Shown here: positions 1 through 8,193 of the stretch, piece by piece
Layout: the number at the start of each line of letters is the position of its first letter
How positions within the stretch are numbered: the stretch's first letter is position 1
Assembly: GCF_000250635.1 (NCBI RefSeq)
Contig: NC_016940.1
Coordinates: forward strand, 434,001 to 498,000
Reading direction: 5' to 3'
DNA from: Saprospira grandis str. Lewin
GTDB taxonomy: Bacteria; Bacteroidota; Bacteroidia; Chitinophagales; Saprospiraceae
Length of the DNA stretch: 64,000 bases
Program-made: the position numbers and the translations under genes
The notes under the pieces: model-generated
Told to the model about the DNA's origin: nothing
Seen by the model: the letters and a program-made list of their open reading frames with translations, nothing else
Database searches by the model: none

Positions 1-1243
1 CTCCTTCAAGGTCATCATCATCTTTCTTAATAAAATTAGCATGCGAAAACTGAACCCGTCCCTTAAGCATGAGCAAGCTATTCTTTTGGTCTCCCTCATC
101 AACATTACCAAAAATACATTGACTTAAATCAAGCTCATTTAATCTTTGATCCTTAAAATAGTCTCCAATCCGATGCTTAAAAGGCAGCTTATATAAATAG
201 GAATAACCTAAGCTCTTAATTTTCCCCTTTTCTTCAATGAAGAAAACAGGAACTTCTTTGCCAGCCTCTAAGCGTTTCTTCCAATATTTCCAATCATGAG
301 ATTGTTGATATTCATCAAAATCAAAATAAGCAAACTTAAAATCAGCAATTACTTCCTCTGGAACCACAAACTGCTCCCCCCCTATATCAGGAAAGATAAA
401 CTCAAATACTTTTCCTGAGGATTTCCCTCCCTTGGGCTCTTTCCTTTTAGATGGCTGACCTGTAAAAACAACCTTTCCTTTTTGCCTAGTTTCTGTTTCA
501 GACAGCGTACAAACTTTCCGCCCTCTATCATCTTTTGTTCTCGCTATAAAAACATCTTTTAGTCCTATTTTAGGATATAACTCATATTTATGCTTTGCTG
601 ACTTTAAATAATCATCTTGCTCGTTATACTTATTGTATTCCGAAGATACTTGCCCATCAGTAGTTTTTTCATACTTTAAAGAAACTTTACCTTGAAAATA
701 ATCGGACATTTTTAAACCAAAAGAATCATCTAATTCCTTATGAGAAATTCTTTTGGGCTCTCCACAACTTTCTATAATATATTTATCTCCCTCCTTCTTC
801 ATCCAACCACATTGCTGATACTTCATTTTCTTCATATAGAAGTTGTCATGAGAACTCAAATCACGGGCAGCATAACGATGGTCGTTATAAAAATTCATCT
901 TACTAAAAGACAATACTTCCAAGACAGAACGCAACATTCCCTTTAAAGAAGTAGCTGGAATAAAATACTGCTTATCCCCATTCGCATCATAATAGTGAGA
1001 AAAAGCCAACGGCCCACCTTCGCTACTTATTAGCTCTTTGCCCTTAGAGTCGTAGATAGCCTTATCCTTTCCCAAAACTCCATTCGCAATAAAAATAGGA
1101 CTATGTGTCTTTAGCTCTACCTCTAAGGTTCCCGAAAGGCCATCTTTAAATGGCTGGTCATGTGAAACCAATGGTCCCCAAGCAGGGTAAAACACTTTCT
1201 TCTCTAAAGGCACAAAATTGTACGGCGCTTTAATTATACTCAT
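1..1243 (-). CDS. TIGR03986-family type III CRISPR RAMP protein (3' part cut off by window edge)
   Basis: The reading frame starts at the ATG at 1241-1243 and is open to base 1, so at least 414 residues are present and the C-terminus lies outside the window. The N-terminus reads MSIIKAPYNFVPL, followed by HDQPFKDGLSGTLEVEL, which is how I remember the TIGR03986 family of Cas7-like RAMP proteins. A RAMP core motif, YFIPATSLKGMLR, follows at about residue 95-110, and a glycine-containing strand (KGRVQFSHA) lies near the visible end. Family members form part of the crRNA-guided backbone of subtype III-D complexes. The gene starts one base after the csx19 stop codon, so the two are translationally coupled. 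It could be the III-D 'Cas7-insertion' subunit; this is inference. I see no frameshift. Confidence 0.8.
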   Translation of the reverse strand, partial: MSIIKAPYNFVPLEKKVFYPAWGPLVSHDQPFKDGLSGTLEVELKTHSPIFIANGVLGKDKAIYDSKGKELISSEGGPLAFSHYYDANGDKQYFIPATSLKGMLRSVLEVLSFSKMNFYNDHRYAARDLSSHDNFYMKKMKYQQCGWMKKEGDKYIIESCGEPKRISHKELDDSFGLKMSDYFQGKVSLKYEKTTDGQVSSEYNKYNEQDDYLKSAKHKYELYPKIGLKDVFIARTKDDRGRKVCTLSETETRQKGKVVFTGQPSKRKEPKGGKSSGKVFEFIFPDIGGEQFVVPEEVIADFKFAYFDFDEYQQSHDWKYWKKRLEAGKEVPVFFIEEKGKIKSLGYSYLYKLPFKHRIGDYFKDQRLNELDLSQCIFGNVDEGDQKNSLLMLKGRVQFSHANFIKKDDDDLEG

Positions 1244-1244
1244 C

Positions 1245-1733
1245 TTATTGTTCGTTTTTTGGGTTTTTAAATCCAGCAAAAGCCCAGCCCATTGGCTCAA
1301 AGGCTGCTGCCTTAAATTCATTATTTCCAGCCTCTACTAATGCCCAGATTTCCTTAAACAAAATTATTTGCTCCTTATTTTTGGCCATCCGCAGCTCATG
1401 ATCTATACATTTAAAAGCCTCGTTTCCTTCTACCTCCGCCAAATTCACACAGTAAATCTTTAACTCTTTACCTAGCTGCCGAATGTGCAGACTTTCCTTG
1501 CTTGCAAGATCTACAAAGGCCGCTTCTACAATAAAGCCATCATTGTCAGCTTTCAAGGCCTTTTTTAAGGCCTCAATATCCAAGGCTGATTTTTTATTGC
1601 TATTCTTTAGTCCATCCGAATACAGCTCTGGCCGCTCTGCTGATTTCCGCCAAATGTAGCCTTCATAGGTCCCCGCTTTGATTTCCTCAAGCGCTATTTC
1701 CCGCTTTTTATATTTCTGTTCTGCTATTTTCAT
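1245..1733 (-). CDS. csx19: Probable Csx19 (TIGR03984-like) subunit of the type III-D complex
   Basis: This is a 162-residue protein without signal peptide or membrane segment. It has a YEGYIW motif near residue 24, a central FIVEAAFVD strand, and a C-terminal EPMGWAFAGF tail. Small proteins of this size and layout (TIGR03984, Csx19) are found almost only beside TIGR03986 RAMP genes in subtype III-D loci. The assignment rests on position and overall pattern rather than on a strong motif. It is separated from the upstream double-Cas7 gene by a GC-rich repeat element, and its stop is one base before the next start. Alternative: a locus-specific accessory protein of unknown role. Confidence 0.6.
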   Translation of the reverse strand: MKIAEQKYKKREIALEEIKAGTYEGYIWRKSAERPELYSDGLKNSNKKSALDIEALKKALKADNDGFIVEAAFVDLASKESLHIRQLGKELKIYCVNLAEVEGNEAFKCIDHELRMAKNKEQIILFKEIWALVEAGNNEFKAAAFEPMGWAFAGFKNPKNEQ

Positions 1734-1769
1734 CTTTGCTTTTCTATTCTTGATCTAATAATGATTTGG

Positions 1770-1912
1770 GCGGCCCCCTTCGGGGCGCTATGTCCGTGGG
1801 CTCGCTATTAGCTCGGCCCTGCAGCCGCCTTTGGCGGCTTGGGTCTGGCCCTGCGGGCCACCCACTACCAGCGCTGCCGCTTTAGCGGGCCTTCGGCCCG
1901 CTCTTTAAGGGC
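1770..1912 (+). repeat. GGGGCC-family intergenic hairpin repeat, copy 1, inside the cas operon
   Basis: It contains the family core GCTCGGCCCTGC, a variable hairpin CCGCC-TTT-GGCGG, the conserved TGGCCCTGCGGGCCA hairpin and a distal hairpin (GCGGGCCTTCGGCCCGC). It fills the space between the double-cas7 stop and the csx19 start. The first residues of the usual GGGGCC end are changed to GGGCGGCC. Confidence 0.8.
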
Positions 1913-1914
1913 CA

Positions 1915-3591
1915 TTAAGCCTCCGTAGTTTGGATCTCCCCCTTCATTCGGCCATGTCCGCGCATTACGCCTCCACCTAAGGGCAGACGGCCCTCACAAA
2001 GGTCTTTTAGACTAGCTTCTAGGGCTTGCTGGACTTGATTCTCCTCAACAGCTTCAAAAGCTTTTTGCTCTACATAAATATTAAGCGTCATTGACTCTCT
2101 AGGCTGTAAAACCTCTTCACTGTATAGCGCTTGGTCCAAAGCTCCAGCCGTAAAGCGATCTATAGCTACATGGTTAAAGATCTTCTTAGCGCTTGTATCT
2201 TTAGCCAAATAAATATCCTCAAATAGAATGCGTCCTCTCTGCCCTTTCGCAGCTTTAGAATCTAAGGCCTGACCAAATAGTGCTGTTTTCTGTAGCTCTA
2301 CTGTCTCAGCATTTCCCATATTTTGTAGACCTTCTGTTAATTTGACCAATTCTTTTTCTAGTTTCTCCAATTTCTTTAGTCCTTCATTTATCGCCTCTAA
2401 TGGTTCAGCTTGATAATTTTCCAGCGCCGCCAACTGCTGCTCATAGTCCGCTAGCTTGCGTTCCACTTCTGCATGATCAACTTCTTGCTGGTCCACATAA
2501 ATACCCAACAGCTTATTCAAATGATAAACAAAGCGATGCGCAATAGCCCCCTTTATAGAGCTAGCCGGCATTAGATAGCAATCTGTAGTTGCCATCTCCC
2601 CCCCATCCCAGTAGATTACTTTCTCTGTTTTTGGCGTGAAGTCGGCTAAAGCAGATGTAAGCGACAAACTTTTTTCGTCTGACTTCTTTTCGTCTTGTTT
2701 TTTCTTTGCTTTCTCTGCTCTTGCTTTCTCCAAAGCTTTCTCTGCCAACTCCACATTAAAGTCTCCACCAAACAGCATAAAGTCTTCTGCGCTTAAGCTC
2801 AAGCGATAGTGCTTAAATGCTTGTTCTGATTTGCTAGATGGCTTAAAGGCGGCATACTTATTCTGCCCTGCTTCTCTATAGGCCAACTGGCTACTTTTGG
2901 CCAAATACATTTGTAGGTCTTCCTCTTGACTTAGGTCCAAGCTTCTTGTTATTAGTTGCTCTACCTTAAATCGACCAAAACCTTTGCGGCTACCGCCCCC
3001 TAAACGGAAAAGCGGATGATGCAAGAGCGATAGTATAGCTTCCCAATTCTTAGCATCTTCTGCTGTTCCTACTAGCTCTATCTCAAAGGCAAAGCGACAG
3101 CCCTTGGGCAATAATTCTGACTCAAACTTTCCTTTCAGATCTTTATCCGCAACTCCTCTATGGTTGATGCGCACATGCTCTCTGCGTACAGGCTGGATAT
3201 GCTCAAAGCCGCTCCCTGTACCCTTTAGTTGCTCATCTACTTCTATCAAATCCACAGCAGAGAGTCCGTCTGCTATTTTTTTCCCATTAAGGAGCAAATG
3301 GGCCGAAGATAAAATAAGGCGACTTCCTTGGCCCTTATCTTTCTGCATCTCTTGATGGCCAAAGATAGATTTTAAATCTTCACTTTCTTCTAGGCCTTCA
3401 TCCTTCTCCCAAAAGAGATGACGCAGCACCCCAGTCAAACTTGTAGCTGGAATATAATAAAAGCCAAAGGCATCTTTCAATAAGCTATTACTGACAGTCA
3501 GGGCTTTTTCCCCACTGCCTATTTGTATAGGACTTTGAGCTTCTATTACGCAAAAAGCCTGATATCTATAGTTCTTTTTCTGATCACTCAT
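1915..3591 (-). CDS. Type III-D double-domain Cas7 (Cas7-2x) backbone protein
   Basis: The protein is 558 residues from the ATG at 3591 (MSDQKKNYRYQ). An upstream in-frame ATG at 3624 would add 11 residues next to repeat DNA, and I prefer the internal one. Two RAMP folds are visible. Domain 1 (about 1-230) has IQIGSG, FYYIPATSLTGVLR and the glycine-rich loop GGGSRKGFGRFKVEQ. Domain 2 (about 265-558) has YLMPASSIKGAIAHR and the loop GGGVMRGHGRM. A Lys/Glu-rich linker lies between them, and a coiled-coil-like insertion of about 60 residues sits in domain 2. Where active Csm3-like proteins carry Asp before the KD strand, domain 1 reads SNSLLKD, so this domain probably does not cut target RNA. 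Role: crRNA-binding backbone of the effector complex. Confidence 0.85.
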   Translation of the reverse strand: MSDQKKNYRYQAFCVIEAQSPIQIGSGEKALTVSNSLLKDAFGFYYIPATSLTGVLRHLFWEKDEGLEESEDLKSIFGHQEMQKDKGQGSRLILSSAHLLLNGKKIADGLSAVDLIEVDEQLKGTGSGFEHIQPVRREHVRINHRGVADKDLKGKFESELLPKGCRFAFEIELVGTAEDAKNWEAILSLLHHPLFRLGGGSRKGFGRFKVEQLITRSLDLSQEEDLQMYLAKSSQLAYREAGQNKYAAFKPSSKSEQAFKHYRLSLSAEDFMLFGGDFNVELAEKALEKARAEKAKKKQDEKKSDEKSLSLTSALADFTPKTEKVIYWDGGEMATTDCYLMPASSIKGAIAHRFVYHLNKLLGIYVDQQEVDHAEVERKLADYEQQLAALENYQAEPLEAINEGLKKLEKLEKELVKLTEGLQNMGNAETVELQKTALFGQALDSKAAKGQRGRILFEDIYLAKDTSAKKIFNHVAIDRFTAGALDQALYSEEVLQPRESMTLNIYVEQKAFEAVEENQVQQALEASLKDLCEGRLPLGGGVMRGHGRMKGEIQTTEA

Positions 3592-3654
3592 AATTCGGTT
3601 TATTTTCTGGGAGAGTACTCCCATTAGGGTATAAAATAAGGCTAAACGCTGGCT

Positions 3655-3817
3655 GGCCTAGCGATGTGCAGCAGTGGCCGAAGGCCAGACCCAGGCGGCT
3701 TTGCCGCCGCAGGGCCGAGCAGGCTTGCGAGCTGCGAAACGACAACAAGGCCTTTAGGCCGCAGTTCGACGACCAAAGGGAGTAACCGCCTGCCGCAGGC
3801 AGGAGGCCCCAAAACAA
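3655..3817 (-). repeat. GGGGCC-family intergenic hairpin repeat, copy 2, inside the cas operon
   Basis: Read on the minus strand it starts with GGGGCC three bases after the csx10 stop codon. It carries a TTACTCCCTTTGGTCGTCG module shared with the copy near 11900, then GCTCGGCCCTGCGG, TGGCC..GGCCA and the CATCGCTAGGCC end. It separates csx10 from the double cas7 gene. Confidence 0.85.
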
Positions 3818-3819
3818 AA

Positions 3820-5316
3820 CTAACTGCGTTTTGCCGCCTCATTACTAAGCTGTATAATAAAGAAGCGACTATACTTCTGCTCTAAGCCTTTCACTAAATT
3901 CCGCTTCCATGTATTTTTACGGCTAGCGGTATTCAAAAACCCTATGTCGTCGTTAAAGAGCAATTCTTTTAGGTTCTTCTCATCCTCAATGTTAATTGCA
4001 AAGTTGTGCAACTGCCCCCATTGGCTAGAAGATATTTTAACCATCTCCGCCTGATGTGTTTTCATAAAATCAAGCACCTCTTTAGCCGTGCTGTTTTCCT
4101 CCGTTCTTTGCTTAATGCGCTTCAAGTACTTTTTGATCTGCTGCTCTTTGCTATTGAGTGGAATAGCTTTCTTGCTTCCACCTTCCGTCTCGGAGCTATC
4201 GGCTTTTTCTGGCTTATCTTCCCTTGGCTTCTCGTATCGATTATAAGAGTTATGCTCCTCAATAGCAGGTACTTCTTTATCGAAAACCTTATCCTGGAAA
4301 ATGATTTCCCCAAAGCCTTCATTCTGGAAAAGGCCGACTCTCTGCTTTTGCTTTAGCTCTACCTCTTTGGTCGCCTTGATAAAAAAGACGGATCCCTTTT
4401 CAATGATCCAACGATCAGCATCTCTAGCCTTGCGGTGGCCATTCCAGCTAGTATATAAGCGGTGGCGAATCTGTGTTTTGGACCAGCAGATTTCCATTCC
4501 AGCTAAGTTTTTATCTAAATCCTCTGCCTTGGGACTAAGCGTGAACTCCCCACTATCATCCAGAAAACAAAGGTTACTTGCTGCATATACCTTGATCCAC
4601 TCATCTTTACTTACTGTAACAGATTCGGGCGAAACATTTTCTACATCTAACTCCTTATTATGAGTAATACAAACCCGACCATACTCAGCAGTAGTAGATT
4701 TTCCTATACTGGCCTTTCCTTCTAGGCTGTTAATAATCAGATCTTTTAGATCCTTTGATTCAGCAGCCGCTCCCTTTAGGGTAACATAAAAGGACCAAAC
4801 ACTGCCCTTAGGCAAAGAGAAATACCCGAACATCTGCTCATCCTCAGGCCGTCTTTTATTTCTATTATAGGCAGATTTCACAGAAAAGCGGGCATCACTG
4901 TATATGCTGTCTTCTTTATAGATTGCCCCCTCTGCTTCAATAAAATAGCCCTTACGCATCTGCCGCGTTTGGACATCATTTTTCCTAAGGGTTTCATAAT
5001 GGCCTTTATCTAATAAATGATTAAGGTAAATCCCTTTCTCCTCATCATTTTTATCTGTAAAAAAGTCTAAGGGCATCTTTAGACTTCGCTGTCCTTTTAC
5101 TATGGGATGCGCATCGCTAAAGCAGACCAATTTACTATGGAATACAGTGTCTACATCAAGTTTATCAACTGCTCCATACTGTTTCTTGGCGAATATGCCC
5201 AAGAACTTATTGCCAGGAATATAATCTAAGCGCTCCGAGGCCGAGGATGAAGTGGCCGCACTAGCATTCAATACAATGTCAGAGCAGAGCTCACATTTAA
5301 AATGAAGTTTTATCAT
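3820..5316 (-). CDS. csx10: Csx10-type RAMP protein with a helical C-terminal extension
   Basis: This is a 498-residue protein. Residues 1-345 resemble Csx10, the Cas5-like RAMP of subtype III-D. They contain LDYIPGNKFLGIFA at 30-43, CFSDAHPI at 65-72, a glycine-rich loop (GKASIGKSTTAEYGR) at 200-214 and a second Gly-rich strand GLFQNEGFGEIIF near 328-340. Residues 350-388 are a charged low-complexity linker. Residues 389-498 are predicted by eye to be mostly helical (EQQIKKYLKR ... WGQLHNF ... WKRNLVKGLEQ), and typical Csx10 proteins end near the second Gly-rich strand. The extension could be a fused Cas11-like small subunit, because no separate small-subunit gene is visible. The gene starts 14 bp after the cas7 stop. 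A repeat element begins three bases after its own stop. Confidence 0.8.
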   Translation of the reverse strand: MIKLHFKCELCSDIVLNASAATSSSASERLDYIPGNKFLGIFAKKQYGAVDKLDVDTVFHSKLVCFSDAHPIVKGQRSLKMPLDFFTDKNDEEKGIYLNHLLDKGHYETLRKNDVQTRQMRKGYFIEAEGAIYKEDSIYSDARFSVKSAYNRNKRRPEDEQMFGYFSLPKGSVWSFYVTLKGAAAESKDLKDLIINSLEGKASIGKSTTAEYGRVCITHNKELDVENVSPESVTVSKDEWIKVYAASNLCFLDDSGEFTLSPKAEDLDKNLAGMEICWSKTQIRHRLYTSWNGHRKARDADRWIIEKGSVFFIKATKEVELKQKQRVGLFQNEGFGEIIFQDKVFDKEVPAIEEHNSYNRYEKPREDKPEKADSSETEGGSKKAIPLNSKEQQIKKYLKRIKQRTEENSTAKEVLDFMKTHQAEMVKISSSQWGQLHNFAINIEDEKNLKELLFNDDIGFLNTASRKNTWKRNLVKGLEQKYSRFFIIQLSNEAAKRS

Positions 5317-5330
5317 AATATTTTGGGCTT

Positions 5331-5915
5331 TTATTTAGTAAAAGAGAACTGTACACGACCTAGCCCCCGATGACGGCTAAGGCCCATTTGCTTAATCATT
5401 TTGCTACAGCGCTCTAGCTTGTCTTTATGCTTGGCCAATATCTCCCCTTCTATCTCCCCCTCTAAAACCATAGGTGCACAAACCTCTACCTTTCTTAGGC
5501 TATGTTCCTTGGCCACGCCAGTCTCATAACTAATAGCCGTAGAAGAAATACTGCGATACAAGCCTTCTTTTAGCGAAGGCTCTTGATCAAAAAGCTCTTG
5601 TAGATTACTGCTCAAAGTGGCCGAAGAAAAGAAACACTGCCCAGCAGTACCTTCATGTTCACCAGCATTTACTCGCTTGCCAAAGACCTCTTCAATAAAG
5701 GATTGCCATGCTTTATGTTCAGGGCTATCTTTTTCTTTAAACTCCTCTAATTGCTCAGCAGCATCTCGAAACATCCCCTTTAAGGTTTTGCCAGGAATAT
5801 AAGGCTGGCCTTTACTGTCCTTTAATACAGCAGCATCGGCATCTCCTGCAATAGATAAACCACTGCCTATATGCCAATCAGAGAAAAACTCTATTTGATA
5901 TTTTATGTTTTCCAT
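5331..5915 (-). CDS. cas7: Single-domain Csm3-like Cas7 RAMP protein
   Basis: This 194-residue RAMP protein is the smallest backbone subunit of the operon. Motifs are FFSDWHIGSGLSIAGDADAA at 10-29, YIPGKTLKGMFRDA at 39-52 and a C-terminal glycine-rich loop GLSRHRGLGRVQF. In Csm3 an Asp three positions before the V-I-K-D strand cleaves target RNA. The equivalent stretch here is DAAVLKD, so the Asp is kept and this subunit is the best candidate for target-RNA cutting (inference by alignment to the remembered Csm3 motif). It lies 14 bp from both cas10 and csx10, as expected in a tight operon. Confidence 0.85.
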   Translation of the reverse strand: MENIKYQIEFFSDWHIGSGLSIAGDADAAVLKDSKGQPYIPGKTLKGMFRDAAEQLEEFKEKDSPEHKAWQSFIEEVFGKRVNAGEHEGTAGQCFFSSATLSSNLQELFDQEPSLKEGLYRSISSTAISYETGVAKEHSLRKVEVCAPMVLEGEIEGEILAKHKDKLERCSKMIKQMGLSRHRGLGRVQFSFTK

Positions 5916-5929
5916 GTCTATTTTGTGAT

Positions 5930-7705
5930 TTATGCGGGTTCTTCTTGAGTAAATTTAGAGAATGAGTGTAGACTCAATAAGTCGTGTAGCTGCTGACAGT
6001 TTTTAACTATTTTGTCAGTCACATCTTCGCTTCCCTGAAGGTTGATGCCTAAGCCTTTTAGCTCTTTTGGATAGAAGGTAGCAATCCGCTCCAACTCAAA
6101 CTGAATCTCTCCTGGCGCATGCGTATAAAGCATAGATAGTACTCTACGCAGACGGCTAGCTAGACTCCCACTTTTGCTTAAGATCTCTAAACGATTGCTC
6201 AATTCGTCTACTGTAGCCTGTTGTACAACAGCTTCCGAGCCCATTAAAGGCTTTTCTGCTAAGAAATAGGGGTTGAGACTTAGAGCACCTCTGTCATTCA
6301 AAATCCCCTCAACACCTTTGTTCTTATTATTTTCTGACTTTTTAGCATAAATAGCTGGCAAAAGCTCTTCCTTTAAATAATCACTATAGCCCTTGGCATA
6401 AGAAGACTCTAGCTTATAAAAGGATAAACTAGCAGGCGTTAGAATGGTCTCTTTATCCTCCTCCCCTCTGTTTTTTTCTGACTTAGCCCTAGCAGCCTTA
6501 GCGACCTTCTTGGTATAACTACAAAGACTTTCCGCTAAATCTGCACTATAATGAAAAGGAAACTTCTCCGTCACATAGGCAATTCCAGCACAAGCCGTAA
6601 GGCCGTTTTTAACGTAATCATAGCCCTCTGTTCCTTCCTCAAAAACCTGCGTTAACTCTTTTTTCGTTTCTTTTTGAAACTCCTCTAAGAATGCCTTGGT
6701 AAAATCTAAAGCTATTTCTGCAGGAACCATAATGCTTAAATCATCACCACCAATCACTACCGGACGAATGCCTAGAATAGGTGCTGCATTTCCTTGCTCT
6801 TTATAATAGCGTTCAAAGAGGGCTTTGCCTTTTTCTTGGCCAGACTTTACATCTTTCTTATCGTCTCTAAATATCGTAGTAAAAGCTTTTTGTACAGCCT
6901 GCCTTGTTGCATCATCTAATGCCTTTGAAAACCTAATCTGTTTATCTCTAAATGCTTGCCCTTTAACCCCTTTAAATAGCTTGGGAATAATCCGCCCCAA
7001 ATCATTGCCATCTGCATGAATCATAGCTAACCAGCTATGTCCCTCATTGGGACAAATTCTTTTAAGCTCTTTAGCAAAGACACAGACTTTATCTTTTAGC
7101 TCAATGTTGAGACTTTTCTTTAGTAAAGAGTTGGTACTTGATTCTACTTCTTGGAGTTTTCGATACCGGCCTAAATTAAGACTCTTAGAGCGGAATAATC
7201 TGCTAATAGAAGAGTCTTTTTCTTCAACCTCCCCATCTGGGTAAGCTCCCAAAGCTGGCCGCCCGGTCTCTGGCACCCGAGCCGTAATCATCCAAGAGAG
7301 GGTATTGGGCCGCATAGGGCGGTTACGCTCTGCCTTCAATTGGTTTTCTAGCTCATGAATGTCTTGCTCCCCTATTGTTTCTCTCTTAATAGGCAAAACG
7401 GCCTGACTAATAGTGATGCCTGGCGCTTTTTCTGCAATATGATAGGGAAACTCTCTAAAGGCTTTCTCACAATCTTCCTTGCTATCAAAAATATACTTGA
7501 TATTTCCTGCGGCAGCAATCAGGAAGTTCTTCTTAGAGGGGTTGCTGACACCAACAGACTTCAAAAATTCAATAAACTCTCCTGAGTCAGAGACCTTGGC
7601 CACTAACTCACTGGCGCCTGCGATCTCTTTTAGCTTGTTGGTCTCAAAAATGAAGGACTGTATGCCCTGCACTGCAGCAGCATACAAATATACGTTCTCG
7701 TCCAT
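5930..7705 (-). CDS. cas10: Cas10 large subunit of a type III-D CRISPR effector (cyclase type, no HD domain)
   Basis: The protein has 591 residues. It begins with AVQGIQSFIFETNKLKEIAG at 11-30, the usual N-terminal signature of Cmr2/Cas10 proteins that lack the HD nuclease. A first palm-like region (MIHADGNDLGRII) lies at 228-240, and the cyclase motif VVIGGDDLSIMV has GGDD at 319-322. With GGDD intact, the protein probably makes cyclic oligoadenylate when target RNA is bound, and without HD it probably cannot cut DNA. It is the first gene of the cas operon; the leader upstream is AT-rich and holds a 6-bp G/C hairpin at 7738-7753. No CARF effector gene is in the window, so a signalling partner is expected beyond the left edge or elsewhere. 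Confidence 0.9.
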   Translation of the reverse strand: MDENVYLYAAAVQGIQSFIFETNKLKEIAGASELVAKVSDSGEFIEFLKSVGVSNPSKKNFLIAAAGNIKYIFDSKEDCEKAFREFPYHIAEKAPGITISQAVLPIKRETIGEQDIHELENQLKAERNRPMRPNTLSWMITARVPETGRPALGAYPDGEVEEKDSSISRLFRSKSLNLGRYRKLQEVESSTNSLLKKSLNIELKDKVCVFAKELKRICPNEGHSWLAMIHADGNDLGRIIPKLFKGVKGQAFRDKQIRFSKALDDATRQAVQKAFTTIFRDDKKDVKSGQEKGKALFERYYKEQGNAAPILGIRPVVIGGDDLSIMVPAEIALDFTKAFLEEFQKETKKELTQVFEEGTEGYDYVKNGLTACAGIAYVTEKFPFHYSADLAESLCSYTKKVAKAARAKSEKNRGEEDKETILTPASLSFYKLESSYAKGYSDYLKEELLPAIYAKKSENNKNKGVEGILNDRGALSLNPYFLAEKPLMGSEAVVQQATVDELSNRLEILSKSGSLASRLRRVLSMLYTHAPGEIQFELERIATFYPKELKGLGINLQGSEDVTDKIVKNCQQLHDLLSLHSFSKFTQEEPA

Positions 7706-7737
7706 AATGTGCTTTTAACCCCAAGCCAACAACAGCC

Positions 7738-7753
7738 TCCCCCAAAAGGGGGG
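7738..7753. other. Perfect G6/C6 hairpin in the cas10 leader
   Basis: Six C, four A, six G form a perfect 6-bp stem about 33 bp upstream of the cas10 start. Neither strand has a U-tract after it, so it is not a good terminator. It could act on translation or mRNA stability; function unknown. Confidence 0.4.
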
Positions 7754-7875
7754 CTTTACATTTGTTTGGGTCATGGGATAGGTTTACGGTATAATTACGA
7801 TCTTAAGGTAATAAAAAAAATATAATATTAGGCTTTTTGGCCACTTACTTTGATCAAAAAAAGGGATAAAGAGTA

Positions 7876-7908
7876 CTTGCTTGAAGCACTCTCTTTTCCC
7901 TAACTTTG
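7876..7908 (+). promoter_or_regulatory. Candidate Bacteroidota promoter facing the 8194 gene
   Basis: TAACTTTG at 7901-7908 matches the TAnnTTTG minus-7 box exactly. CTTG at 7876-7879 is a fair minus-33 box, but the spacing is 21 instead of 19-20. Transcription would give a leader of about 280 nt before the next plus-strand gene. Weak candidate. The rest of the 488-bp gap (7706-8193) is AT-rich and holds the palindromes listed separately. Confidence 0.3.
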
Positions 7909-8005
7909 CTGGGGCCTCAAGGGGAGGCATTGAGCTGGGGGCAAGGCAAAAAACTGGGCCAAGCGCTAAAGGCCTCATTTTCAATAAATTTATTTTTTAG
8001 GCATA

Positions 8006-8044
8006 TATCAAAATTTGATAGGGCTACTCATTTATTGATAAATG
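8006..8044. promoter_or_regulatory. Two adjacent palindromes, possible operator pair
   Basis: TATCAAA-A-TTTGATA (8006-8020) is a perfect 7-bp inverted repeat and CATTTAT-TG-ATAAATG (8029-8044) is a second one, 8 bp away. They sit between the divergent cas10 and 8194 genes. Dimeric repressor sites look like this, but AT-rich DNA also produces such palindromes by chance. Confidence 0.3.
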
Positions 8045-8193
8045 CCATTTTTTTAGCCCACAAAAGAATAGGCCCCAAAAATAAGCTTCGCTCAGCTTGG
8101 CACAACTTTGGAAAAATCTTTTGCCCTAAGCGCCAAGCAAAGAAGAAAAAAAAATACCTTGGCCCCTCTATTCCTTCTCAAAAAATATAACTT

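Noticed and set aside
1-7705. CRISPR array next to the cas genes
   Set aside because: I looked for regularly spaced 25-40 bp repeats on both sides of the operon and found none inside the window.
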